A stretch of 35,345 nt of DNA from the NCBI GenBank assembly GCA_024642245.1, contig JAHEBM010000035.1:1-35345 (forward strand). Direction: 5' to 3'. The stretch's first letter is position 1, and each line of letters starts with the position of its first letter. Both the position numbers and the translations under genes were made by a program. The DNA is from Haliea sp. Lineage in GTDB: Bacteria; Pseudomonadota; Gammaproteobacteria; Pseudomonadales; Halieaceae. Below the pieces are notes generated by a model. That model worked only from the letters and a program-made list of their open reading frames with translations, ran no database searches and had not been told where the DNA came from. Below, one piece after another: positions 1 to 6,521 of the stretch.

Positions 1-575
1 TGGTCGATGGTGATGAACTGATTTACATGATCGCCATGGACCGGTTGCACAGTGGCCATGGTGACACCGGTGTGGTTGGCACCCTGATGTCCAACCTGGG
101 TCTCGAGCTGGCGCTGAAGGCGGCAGGGTTGGAGTTCGCCCGGGCCCAGGTGGGCGACCGGTATGTGAAAGAACGTATGGAGGCCGAGGGCTGGTACCTC
201 GGGGGCGAGTCGTCGGGTCATATCATCTGCTCGGACGTGACGACCACCGGGGACGGTATCGTCGCCGCACTGCAGGTGCTGATTGCGCTGAAGCATTCCG
301 GGAAGGATCTCGCCGGCTTCCGCTCGGGTATGAAGAAATACCCGCAGCGCATGATCAACGTCACGGTCGCCGGGCGGGTTAAGCTGGATGACTATCCCGC
401 TGTTGCGGCCGCGGTGGCGCGCGTGGAGGCCCAGTTGGGCCAGCGGGGCAGGGTGCTGCTGAGGCCCTCGGGCACGGAACCCAAGGTCAGGGTGATGGTC
501 GAGGGCGAGGACGCCGCCGAGGTTGATGCGCTCTGCGCCGAGCTCGCTGCAGACGTGGAACGCGAGTTGGCTTGA
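1..575 (+). CDS. glmM: Phosphoglucosamine mutase, C-terminal part (5' end outside window)
   Basis: Interconverts glucosamine-6-phosphate and glucosamine-1-phosphate in the cytoplasm, on the way to UDP-GlcNAc for peptidoglycan and LPS. The open frame runs in from before the window (first full codon at base 3) and ends with TGA at 573-575, giving about 190 C-terminal residues. Visible family marks are VDGDELIYMIA at the start (domain 3), the sugar-binding loop GGESSGH, and the C-terminal phosphate-binding loop RPSGTEPKVRVMVEG. The serine phosphorylation loop lies upstream and is not seen. It is followed by tpiA and secG on the same strand, as in Pseudomonas (glmM-tpiA-secG, from memory). The ATG at 27 is internal and is not a start. 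Identity is secure. Confidence 0.95.
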   Translation, partial: VDGDELIYMIAMDRLHSGHGDTGVVGTLMSNLGLELALKAAGLEFARAQVGDRYVKERMEAEGWYLGGESSGHIICSDVTTTGDGIVAALQVLIALKHSGKDLAGFRSGMKKYPQRMINVTVAGRVKLDDYPAVAAAVARVEAQLGQRGRVLLRPSGTEPKVRVMVEGEDAAEVDALCAELAADVERELA

Positions 576-582
576 GTCCAGG

Positions 583-611
583 TTGTATCACGGGCGCTTC
601 TTGGGTAAGAT
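583..611 (+). promoter_or_regulatory. Candidate sigma-70 promoter for tpiA
   Basis: TTGTAT at 583-588 and TAAGAT at 606-611 are separated by 17 nt, in the short gap between glmM and tpiA. The matches are 3/6 and 4/6, so this is a moderate candidate; read-through from glmM is the alternative. Confidence 0.35.
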
Positions 612-639
612 TGCGCCGCTTTTTCTGCCGGGAGGTCGT

Positions 640-1386
640 ATGCGCCAGAAACTGGTTGTAGGTAACTGGAAGATGCACGGTTCCCGGGCCGATGTGGCGG
701 CATTACTGGGTGAAATATCGGCCTCCTTGCCTGCCCAGGCCGCCGAGACTGCCGTATGTCCCGCGTATGTGCACCTGGCGCAGGCACTGGAGGTTTGCGC
801 GGGTTCCGCTGTTGCGGTGGGTGCCCAGGACTGCAGTCATATGTCCTCCGGGGCCTTTACCGGGGAAGTGTCGGCACCCATGCTCCAGGACCTTGGCTGT
901 CGCTGGGTGATTCTCGGGCACTCTGAACGCCGCCAGTATCATGCCGAGTCGGATAACCTGGTCGCGGCGAAATTGGGCGCGGCCGTGGCGGCGGGCATAC
1001 GGCCCATCGTCTGCGTGGGTGAAACCCGCGAGCAGCGGGAGGGCGGCGAAGCCGAGACCGTGGTGGCTGGCCAGCTGCAAGGGGCGCTGGACGGACAGAA
1101 AGACCTGACGGGCCTGGTAATAGCTTACGAGCCGGTCTGGGCAATCGGTACGGGCCTGACGGCCAGCCCCGAGCAGGCCCAGGCCATGCATGCATTCATC
1201 CGTGGCTGCCTGGCTGGCGTGGCGGGTGTTGATGCCGAAGCGACCCGGATACTGTACGGTGGCAGCGTGAAGCCGGACAATGCTGCGCAGTTGTTTGGTC
1301 AGAAGGATATAGATGGCGCCCTCGTCGGAGGCGCGTCACTGGACGCCAGGGATTTCCTGGCAATTGTCGGCGCCGGACGGGCGTGA
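640..1386 (+). CDS. tpiA: Triosephosphate isomerase
   Basis: Interconverts dihydroxyacetone phosphate and glyceraldehyde-3-phosphate in glycolysis and gluconeogenesis. The 248-residue length is normal for the family. It shows NWKMHG (Asn9, Lys11) near the N-terminus, the catalytic-His segment VILGHSERR, the catalytic Glu segment AYEPVWAIGTG just before the flexible loop, and the phosphate-binding YGGSVKPDN and GALVGGASL segments. The ATG at 640 was chosen because GGAGGT at 631-636 is a strong ribosome-binding site and the protein then begins MRQKLVVGNWK as expected; an upstream in-frame ATG at 523 would overlap glmM. secG follows after 52 nt. Confidence 0.97.
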   Translation: MRQKLVVGNWKMHGSRADVAALLGEISASLPAQAAETAVCPAYVHLAQALEVCAGSAVAVGAQDCSHMSSGAFTGEVSAPMLQDLGCRWVILGHSERRQYHAESDNLVAAKLGAAVAAGIRPIVCVGETREQREGGEAETVVAGQLQGALDGQKDLTGLVIAYEPVWAIGTGLTASPEQAQAMHAFIRGCLAGVAGVDAEATRILYGGSVKPDNAAQLFGQKDIDGALVGGASLDARDFLAIVGAGRA

Positions 1387-1438
1387 AACCGGTGCAAAGA
1401 CGCAAGAATTGAGGCGCTCCCGCGGGAGCAGGAAGTTT

Positions 1439-1828
1439 ATGGAACAGATTATTTTGGTAGTGCACCTGCTGGTGGCCCTGGCTATTATCGGCCTGATCAT
1501 GCTGCAGCAGGGCAAGGGCGCGGATATGGGGGCGTCATTCGGTGCCGGTGCGTCACAGACCCTGTTTGGTTCAAGTGGCAGCGGCAACGTATTGACGCGT
1601 GCCACCGCCTGGTTGGTGGCATTATTTTTTGCCACCAGTTTCGGTCTGGCCCTGGTCGCCAACCAGAAGTCTGCCGTTGTAGACGACCTTGATCTGGAAA
1701 TTCCTGCCGCGGTGGAAGTGGCCCCGGCACCCGCGCAGGACGCGCAGGAACTGCCTGTTATAGAGGAAGAAGTACCGGCCCTGGTGGTGCCCGAAGGGGA
1801 CCTGCCCGAGCCGGACCAGCAAAAATAA
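1439..1828 (+). CDS. secG: Preprotein translocase subunit SecG
   Basis: Small inner-membrane subunit of the SecYEG channel that assists SecA-driven protein export. The 129-residue protein has two membrane segments (about residues 3-21 and 55-74) joined by the diagnostic cytoplasmic loop LQQGKGADMGASFGAGASQ. The tail after residue ~85 is acidic and rich in Ala, Pro, Glu and Val, as in other gammaproteobacterial SecG proteins. The ATG at 1439 follows an AGGA-like site at about 1428-1434; the longer in-frame reading from 1313 overlaps tpiA and is not used. The TAA stop (1826-1828) directly abuts the first base of tRNA-Leu, so secG and the tRNA are very probably cotranscribed and separated by RNA processing. 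Confidence 0.95.
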   Translation: MEQIILVVHLLVALAIIGLIMLQQGKGADMGASFGAGASQTLFGSSGSGNVLTRATAWLVALFFATSFGLALVANQKSAVVDDLDLEIPAAVEVAPAPAQDAQELPVIEEEVPALVVPEGDLPEPDQQK

Positions 1829-1914
1829 GCCGAAGTGGTGGAATTGGTAGACACGCTATCTTGAGGGGGTAGTGAGCTATGCTCGTGCGGGTTCAAGTCC
1901 CGCCTTCGGCACCA
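1829..1914 (+). tRNA. leuU: tRNA-Leu (anticodon GAG)
   Basis: A complete class II tRNA of 86 nt with encoded CCA. The acceptor strands GCCGAAG and CTTCGGC pair fully, followed by ACCA. The anticodon loop TTGAGGG gives anticodon GAG, the variable arm is long, and the T loop is GTTCAAGTC. It starts at the base after the secG stop codon. secG followed by this tRNA is conserved in gammaproteobacteria. Its 3' end is copied downstream in the repeat at 1895-2067. Confidence 0.97.
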
Positions 1915-2067
1915 TCTTTACAACAATGCCCCGCTGCCGCGGGGTGCTCGTGCGGGCCTACGCGGCCCGGTTAAGTCCCGCCTTCGGCACCATCTTTACA
2001 ACCATGCCCCGCTGCCGCGGGGTGCTCGTGCGGGCCTGCGTGGCCCGGTTAAGTCCCGCCTTCGGCA
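1895..2067 (+). repeat. 78-bp tandem repeat containing the tRNA-Leu 3' end (2.2 copies)
   Basis: Units start at 1895, 1973 and 2051, exactly 78 bp apart; the third is cut off after 17 bp. Each unit begins with AAGTCCCGCCTTCGGCA, the 3' arm of tRNA-Leu (ACCA included in the first two), then 58 bp holding two perfect hairpins: CCCCGC/GCGGGG and CGGGCC/GGCCCG. The two full units differ at only a few bases, mostly in hairpin loops. The tRNA segment TGCTCGTGCGGG (1880-1891) also recurs at 1945-1956, with 13 extra bases before AAGTCCC. The arrangement resembles the rtT repeats after E. coli tyrT, which also carry tRNA 3'-end copies. No T-run follows the hairpins. A repetitive ORF across it (period 26 codons) is probably not coding. 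Confidence 0.9.
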
Positions 2068-3113
2068 ATGTCGCCGGTAAATCGCTGTTGCGTGGCATTG
2101 GCCAGCGCTACCAGCGACAGCATGACCGGCACCTCAACCAGGACGCCTACCACTGTCGCCAGTGCGGCGCCTGAATTCAGGCCGAACAGGCTGATTGCCA
2201 CGGCAACTGCCAGTTCAAAAAAGTTGGATGTGCCGATCAGCGCCGCAGGCGCGGCGATACTGAAGGGCACCCGCCACACGTACGCCCAGCCATAGGCCAG
2301 TGCGAAGATGCCATAGCTCTGGATGAGCAGGGGAACCGCGATCAGGGCTATCACCAGGGGTTTTTCGATGATTGTCTGGGCCTGGAAGCCAAACAGCAGG
2401 ATGACAGTGGCCAGCAGTCCCAGTATGGAAAACGGTTTAACCCTGGCCGTGAACCGGGCGATACGCGCATGATTGCCCGAGTCATCGAGCATTCTGCGCG
2501 TGAGGTAACCCGCTGCCAGCGGTATCACGACGTACAGCACCACTGACAGGAGCAGCGTTTCCCACGGCACGGCAATATCGGTGACCCCCAGCAGGAACGC
2601 GGCAATTGGCGCAAACGCGAACACCATGATGATGTCGTTGATAGAGACCTGTACCAGCGTGTAGTTGGCATCGCCGCGCACGAGCTGGCTCCAGACAAAA
2701 ACCATGGCCGTACACGGTGCGACGCCCAGCAGGATCATGCCGGCGATATATTCCCGCGCGGTCTGCGGATCGACCAGCCCGGCAAAAACATGTTCAAAAA
2801 ACCAGATTCCCAGCGCTGCCATCGTGAAGGGCTTTACCAGCCAGTTCACCACGAGAGTGATGCACAGGCCTTTGGGTCGTTCGCCGACGCGGCTGAGCGA
2901 GGCAAAATCCACGTTGACCATCATCGGGTAAATCATTACCCAGATAAAAATCGCGACGACGAGGTTGACGTTGGCGTACTCGAGTGCGGCAATGGATTCG
3001 AACAGGCCCGGCAGGGCGAGTCCCAGTCCGACCCCTGCGCCGATGCACAGCGCTACCCACACCGATAAATACCGCTCGAATGCACCAAGGGGCGACAGCC
3101 TATCCCGGCTCAT
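2049..3113 (-). CDS. acr3: ACR3-family arsenite efflux permease
   Basis: Inner-membrane carrier that exports As(III), the last gene of the arsR-arsI-arsC-acr3 operon. The 354-residue protein has about ten hydrophobic segments and the ACR3 signature [16 protein letters not shown] with the conserved cysteine, followed by [16 protein letters not shown]. It belongs to the ACR3 (bile-acid/arsenite) family and not to the E. coli-type ArsB family. Its start overlaps the arsC stop as ATGA (3110-3113), a sign of translational coupling. The final codons and the TAA (2049-2051) lie inside the third, partial copy of the tRNA-Leu-derived repeat, so the C-terminal residues (about AEGGT) are read from antisense tRNA-tail sequence. 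Confidence 0.94.
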   Translation of the reverse strand: MSRDRLSPLGAFERYLSVWVALCIGAGVGLGLALPGLFESIAALEYANVNLVVAIFIWVMIYPMMVNVDFASLSRVGERPKGLCITLVVNWLVKPFTMAALGIWFFEHVFAGLVDPQTAREYIAGMILLGVAPCTAMVFVWSQLVRGDANYTLVQVSINDIIMVFAFAPIAAFLLGVTDIAVPWETLLLSVVLYVVIPLAAGYLTRRMLDDSGNHARIARFTARVKPFSILGLLATVILLFGFQAQTIIEKPLVIALIAVPLLIQSYGIFALAYGWAYVWRVPFSIAAPAALIGTSNFFELAVAVAISLFGLNSGAALATVVGVLVEVPVMLSLVALANATQQRFTGDIAEGGT

Positions 3114-3520
3114 AGCAACTCCTGTTCAATCCGCTTCCTGAGCAAGTCCAGGGCATTGTCAAAAGCCCGGGCCTGCGCGTTGCTGCCGCCGCTGGCGGCA
3201 GCCGGGTCCGGTATGCTCCAGTGCTTTCTCTGGGGTTTGCCTGTGAAGGCGGGGCAACTTTCACCGGCAGCCTGGTCACAAACCGTAATGACCAGGTCGA
3301 AGTGCTGCCCGGCGAACTCATCCCAGGACTTGCTGCGTGGCTCACCCGGGTCGACACCCTGTCGCTGCAAGGTCGCGATGGATTCGGGGTGCACATAACC
3401 CGCCGGCATGCTGCCCGCGCTGACGGCCCTGTACCGCCCGGATCCCAGCTGGTTGATCAGGGCTTCGGCCATGACAGAGCGGCAGGAGTTACCCGTGCAA
3501 AGGACAAGGACGCTCTTCAT
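3110..3520 (-). CDS. arsC: Arsenate reductase, low-molecular-weight phosphatase-like (thioredoxin-type)
   Basis: Reduces arsenate to arsenite for export by ACR3. The 136-residue protein has the P-loop C8-T-G-N-S-C13-R14-S at its N-terminus, two further cysteines (C81 and C89) in [13 protein letters not shown], and a DPA segment near residue 105. The three-cysteine layout (P-loop plus a downstream pair) is that of the S. aureus pI258-type, thioredoxin-linked class; this class assignment is inferred from the cysteines. The ATG at 3520 gives [12 protein letters not shown]; the longer in-frame reading adds arginine-rich sequence overlapping arsI. Both junctions, with arsI upstream and acr3 downstream, are 4-nt ATGA overlaps. 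Confidence 0.93.
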   Translation of the reverse strand: MKSVLVLCTGNSCRSVMAEALINQLGSGRYRAVSAGSMPAGYVHPESIATLQRQGVDPGEPRSKSWDEFAGQHFDLVITVCDQAAGESCPAFTGKPQRKHWSIPDPAAASGGSNAQARAFDNALDLLRKRIEQELL

Positions 3521-3990
3521 CCGCCGCAGCAGGTTGTGGTCTTCCCCGCGGTGGCGGTGTGGCCAGGGGGCGGCTCGTCCGGGGCGCAGCAAGCTGCATT
3601 TTCAAGGGGCTCTTGAGCCGAGAACAGTTGTGCGTCATCCATGGTTTTAAACGCTTCCCAGGCGATGCCCGCGGGATCCTGCACCCATGATTTGTCGGAA
3701 CGGGCATAGCAGCAGATCGTTTCTCCTTCATTGAAGACGGGCATTCCAGCGCGCGTGATCCGTTCCCGGACCTCCTCCAGTTCGCTGTCTTCGTCCACCT
3801 GCAGGCCGAGGTGGTCGACACCTTTTGTGCTGCCTCGCGTCGATATAGCGAAGTTGATGCGCGGGTCATCCAGCATCCACTTGGCATAGTCGATTTTGGT
3901 CTTGACCGGTTCTGCACCGAAAAGAGCGCTGTAGAACGCGATACCCTGCTCGAGGTGCTCGACCCCGACGTGGATGTGCATGCGTTTCAT
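3517..3990 (-). CDS. arsI: ArsI/CadI-type glyoxalase-fold protein, probable organoarsenical C-As lyase
   Basis: The 157-residue protein has a vicinal-oxygen-chelate (glyoxalase/dioxygenase) fold: MKRMHIHVGVEHLEQGIAFY at the N-terminus, VDHLGLQV, and DPAGIAWEAF. The likely Fe(II) ligands are His5 or His7, His60 and Glu112. The vicinal Cys93-Cys94 in ETICCYARSDKSW matches the pair that binds trivalent methylarsenite in characterised ArsI, which splits the C-As bond and releases arsenite. Two more CC pairs near the C-terminus (134-135, 154-155) are also common in this family. CadI-like proteins with unknown function share the fold, so the lyase activity is inferred from the cysteines and the ars context. 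It follows arsR by 25 nt and overlaps arsC by 4 nt. Confidence 0.85.
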   Translation of the reverse strand: MKRMHIHVGVEHLEQGIAFYSALFGAEPVKTKIDYAKWMLDDPRINFAISTRGSTKGVDHLGLQVDEDSELEEVRERITRAGMPVFNEGETICCYARSDKSWVQDPAGIAWEAFKTMDDAQLFSAQEPLENAACCAPDEPPPGHTATAGKTTTCCGG

Positions 3991-4015
3991 TAGGATTACC
4001 TCGCGAGAGTCTGTT

Positions 4016-4378
4016 TCAGGTTCTGGGCTCGCAGCAATTTGCGAGCTCGATTATTGCGCTGCCGCTGTCATTGTCCTGGCGTATGCTGGCAAACTCATCG
4101 CTGCAGCAGTCCTTGACCAAAAAGCCGATCAGCGCGTGGGTAAGTTCAAAATTCGCAGAGTAAATGACCGACCGTCCCTCTTTGCGAGAGCTTACAACCC
4201 CTGCGTTGGACAGGTGGTTCAGGTGGAAGGACAGGGTGTTGTGCGGCGTACCCAGGCACGAGCTGAGCGTCCCCGCGGGCAACCCCCGGGGGCCAGCCTG
4301 CACCAGCAGGCGAAATGCCCCCAGCCGGGTTTCCTGGGAGAGTGCGTCAAAAAGGATAAGGGCCTGCTGTATGTCCAT
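4016..4378 (-). CDS. arsR: ArsR-family metalloregulator
   Basis: Winged-helix repressor, first gene of the arsenic operon, expected to leave its operator when As(III) or methylarsenite binds. The 120-residue protein shows DALSQETRLGAFRLL, then the HTH region GTPHNTLSFHLNHLSNAGVV and the wing RKEGRSVIYS. It lacks the ELCVCDL metal site of E. coli ArsR. Instead it has Cys91-Cys92 (LVKDCC) after the wing and Cys115-Cys116 near the C-terminus, like ACR3-linked regulators with C-terminal cysteine sites. The only plausible start is ATG at 4376-4378. No Shine-Dalgarno precedes it, and the predicted transcription start falls on the A of the ATG. Confidence 0.92.
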   Translation of the reverse strand: MDIQQALILFDALSQETRLGAFRLLVQAGPRGLPAGTLSSCLGTPHNTLSFHLNHLSNAGVVSSRKEGRSVIYSANFELTHALIGFLVKDCCSDEFASIRQDNDSGSAIIELANCCEPRT

Positions 4379-4384
4379 GTGTCG

Positions 4385-4413
4385 AGACTAATGGACATAT
4401 ATTGTTATGTCAA
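4385..4413 (-). promoter_or_regulatory. ars operon promoter with overlapping inverted-repeat operator
   Basis: On the minus strand a perfect -35 TTGACA (4408-4413) is followed after 17 nt by TAGTCT (4385-4390). An inverted repeat GACATA-N6-TATGTC (4394-4411) fills most of the spacer and overlaps the -35, a good place for an ArsR-type repressor. A third GACATA lies at 4422-4427. The predicted start of transcription is close to the arsR ATG. Confidence 0.6.
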
Positions 4414-4545
4414 TGGAAATCGACATAATATAAGCCCCCCACCGGGCCTGCCACCACTGCTCGAAAAGGCGCCGTCTTGCGGGGTATTTTTAGCTGCAGG
4501 TCGTTTGGCACGCCAATATGGACCCGTTGCAGTTTCCCCAGGGTA

Positions 4546-4551
4546 TATAAT
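4546..4551 (+). promoter_or_regulatory. Candidate -10 element for hpd
   Basis: A perfect TATAAT lies 57 nt upstream of the hpd start. The nearest -35-like match, TTGCAG at 4527-4532, is only 13 nt away, so activator dependence or a poor -35 is likely. A GC-rich hairpin (CGGGGC-GCC-GCCCCG, about 4572-4586) lies in the leader. Confidence 0.4.
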
Positions 4552-4608
4552 CACACCACGTTATCACCCGGCGGGGCGCCGCCCCGGCGCGTGCACAGAG
4601 GACTCGTT

Positions 4609-5694
4609 ATGGCTGACCTGTTTGACAACCCCATGGGACTGGATGGATTTGAGTTTGTGGAGTTTACGGCGCCTGCAGAGGGGCTGCTGGAGCCCGTTTT
4701 TGAGGTGATGGGATTTTCAAAGGTCGCGATCCACCGCTCCAAGCAGGTTGCGTTATGGCGCCAGGGCGATATCAATTTCATCACCAACTACGAGTCGGGT
4801 AGCCATGCCTTCTATTATGCCCGCGAGCATGGCCCATCGGCCTGCGGTATGGCGTTCCGGGTTCGCGATGCCCGGGCCGCCTATGCCCGCGCCCTGGCGT
4901 GCGGCGCCGAGCCAGTGGAAGTGGAAACAGGCCCCATGGAGTTACGCCTGCCAGCGATCAAGGGTATAGGCGGCGCCACGGTCTACCTTATTGACCGCTA
5001 TGCCGAGGGCGCCAGTATCTACGACATCGATTTCACCTGGCTTGAGGGCGTTGACCACAAGCCGGTTGGCTGTGGTTTTCATACTCTCGATCACCTGACC
5101 CATAACGTCTACCGCGGCCGCATGCAGTACTGGGCAAATTATTACGAGAAACTGTTTAATTTCAGGGAGATTCGCTACTTCGATATCAAGGGCGAATACA
5201 CCGGCCTGTTGTCCAGGGCAATGACCGCCCCGGATGGCAAGATACGCATCCCGCTGAACGAGGAAAGTACCGGTGGAGGCCAGATCGAGGAGTTCCTGAT
5301 GGCCTATAACGGCGAGGGTATCCAGCACATCGCCTTTGCCTGTGACGACCTGCCCGCTTGCTGGGACAGGCTGAAGGCCCGGGGCCAGAAATTCATGACA
5401 CCTCCTCCTGCAACCTATTATGAGATGCTGGACGAGCGCCTGCCCGGTCATGGCGAGCCGCTGGCGGAGTTGCAGTCCCGCGGTATCCTCCTCGATGGCA
5501 GCACCGGGGGCGGCTCGCCGCGCCTGTTGCTGCAGATATTCTCCGAGAATGCCCTGGGCCCGATGTTCTTCGAGTTTATCCAGCGCAAGGATGACGAGGG
5601 ATTCGGGGAGGGTAACTTCAAGGCGCTGTTTGAGAGTATCGAGCGCGACCAACTGGCTCGCGGGGTTCTCGAGGGCGGCAGAGCAGGGGGTTGA
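4609..5694 (+). CDS. hpd: 4-hydroxyphenylpyruvate dioxygenase
   Basis: Fe(II)-dependent enzyme that converts 4-hydroxyphenylpyruvate to homogentisate in tyrosine catabolism (and toward pyomelanin in some bacteria). The 361-residue length fits bacterial HPPD. The C-terminal catalytic half shows the iron ligands in [11 protein letters not shown] (His), [11 protein letters not shown] (His) and FFEFIQRK (Glu), and the C-terminal helix segment [16 protein letters not shown]. The ATG at 4609 starts [19 protein letters not shown], the usual N-terminus; a longer in-frame reading from 4477 runs back through the promoter region. It diverges from the ars operon and stands alone: no homogentisate dioxygenase or aminotransferase is in the window. 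Confidence 0.95.
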   Translation: MADLFDNPMGLDGFEFVEFTAPAEGLLEPVFEVMGFSKVAIHRSKQVALWRQGDINFITNYESGSHAFYYAREHGPSACGMAFRVRDARAAYARALACGAEPVEVETGPMELRLPAIKGIGGATVYLIDRYAEGASIYDIDFTWLEGVDHKPVGCGFHTLDHLTHNVYRGRMQYWANYYEKLFNFREIRYFDIKGEYTGLLSRAMTAPDGKIRIPLNEESTGGGQIEEFLMAYNGEGIQHIAFACDDLPACWDRLKARGQKFMTPPPATYYEMLDERLPGHGEPLAELQSRGILLDGSTGGGSPRLLLQIFSENALGPMFFEFIQRKDDEGFGEGNFKALFESIERDQLARGVLEGGRAGG

Positions 5695-5756
5695 TTCGGC
5701 GCCCGGGGGCCGGAAATCAGGCCCTAAAATAGTCTGGAAATTCCCCCCTGTTACGG

Positions 5757-5785
5757 TTGACCCGGCAGGGGGGGCTACCTATAAT
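5757..5785 (+). promoter_or_regulatory. Strong sigma-70 promoter of the tRNA-fMet/nusA operon
   Basis: TTGACC (5757-5762), a 17-nt spacer and a perfect TATAAT (5780-5785). Transcription should begin near 5792, about 77 nt before the tRNA. The GC-rich stretch after the -10 is of the kind seen in stringently controlled stable-RNA promoters; that control is an inference. Confidence 0.75.
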
Positions 5786-5868
5786 GCACAGCCTCGAATT
5801 TGGGCCGAAACGACGAGATCGGTTCATAGTGAAGCGCCGAAGGGGCCTTCACAGCGAGGAAGTTTTGA

Positions 5869-5945
<77 letters not shown>

Positions 5946-5951
5946 ATTGAT

Positions 5952-6013
5952 CACTGTCAGCTCCACGGATCGACAGTGTGAATATAAAAAAGCCCCTTTT
6001 CAGGGGCTTTTTT
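5952..6013 (+). terminator. tRNA-trailing hairpin plus intrinsic terminator/attenuator before rimP
   Basis: Two hairpins follow the tRNA. CACTGTC (5952-5958) pairs with GACAGTG (5972-5978), a likely processing stem. Next, AGCCCCT (5991-5997) pairs with AGGGGCT (6002-6008) around a TTTC loop, with six A before and a T run to 6013. This is a full intrinsic terminator between a strong promoter and rimP, so it probably lets only part of transcription through and makes tRNA output exceed mRNA output. Confidence 0.8.
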
Positions 6014-6037
6014 ATACGTGGAGAAAAAATTCAGCCC

Positions 6038-6493
6038 ATGGCGACAAAAGATCAGCAGATAACAGACTTGCTGGGCGCTACCGTTGAAGCCCTTGGCTTC
6101 GAGCTGTGGGGTGTCGAATACCTGTCCCAGGGCAGGCACAGCATCCTGCGGATCTATATCGATGCGGAGGATGGCATCACGGTCGAGGATTGTGCCAGGG
6201 TCAGTGAGCAGGTGGGAAGCGTACTGGACGTGGAAGACCCCATAACCGGGGAATACACGCTGGAAGTGTCTTCCCCCGGGATGGATCGCCTGTTGTTCAG
6301 GCTGGACCAGTATCCCGGCTATGTAGGTGAGATTGTGGAATTGCGTTTGCGCGCCCCCTTTGAAGGGCGGCGTAAATTCAAGGGTGTTTTGACAGGCATA
6401 GAGGGTGAAGACATCGTGATCCGGGTAGACGATCACGAGTATCTATTACCTCACAGCGCTATCGATAAGGCGCGGATAGAACCGCGCGTTTAG
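6038..6493 (+). CDS. rimP: Ribosome maturation factor RimP
   Basis: Cytoplasmic 30S assembly factor. The 151-residue protein has the two-domain RimP layout: an N-terminal alpha/beta domain ([23 protein letters not shown], shown here as the segment around residues 20-42; [25 protein letters not shown]) and a C-terminal Sm-like barrel ([18 protein letters not shown]). ATG at 6038 is preceded by GGAG at 6020-6023, just past the attenuator hairpin; the earlier in-frame ATG at 5978 lies inside the hairpin region and was not chosen. nusA follows after 28 nt, the classic rimP-nusA order. Confidence 0.95.
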   Translation: MATKDQQITDLLGATVEALGFELWGVEYLSQGRHSILRIYIDAEDGITVEDCARVSEQVGSVLDVEDPITGEYTLEVSSPGMDRLLFRLDQYPGYVGEIVELRLRAPFEGRRKFKGVLTGIEGEDIVIRVDDHEYLLPHSAIDKARIEPRV

Positions 6494-6521
6494 TGCGACA
6501 AGTGAACAGGCGAGGCTTGAG

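Noticed and set aside
1895-2067. CRISPR-like array
   Set aside because: The 78-bp units are contiguous with no unique spacers and contain tRNA sequence; no cas genes are near.
1872-2174. A repetitive plus-strand ORF (period 26 codons) over the tRNA-Leu repeats
   Set aside because: It starts inside the tRNA, owes its open frame to a repeat length divisible by three, and runs antisense into acr3; no ribosome-binding site was seen.
4507-4532. Sigma-54-like TTGGCACG and TTGC upstream of hpd
   Set aside because: The GG and GC elements are 20 nt apart and not 10; no alternative GC lies at the correct spacing.
5695-5868. Second attachment-site copy for an integrated arsenic island
   Set aside because: The tRNA-tail core AAGTCCCGCCTTCGGC was not found between hpd and tRNA-fMet, and there is no integrase.
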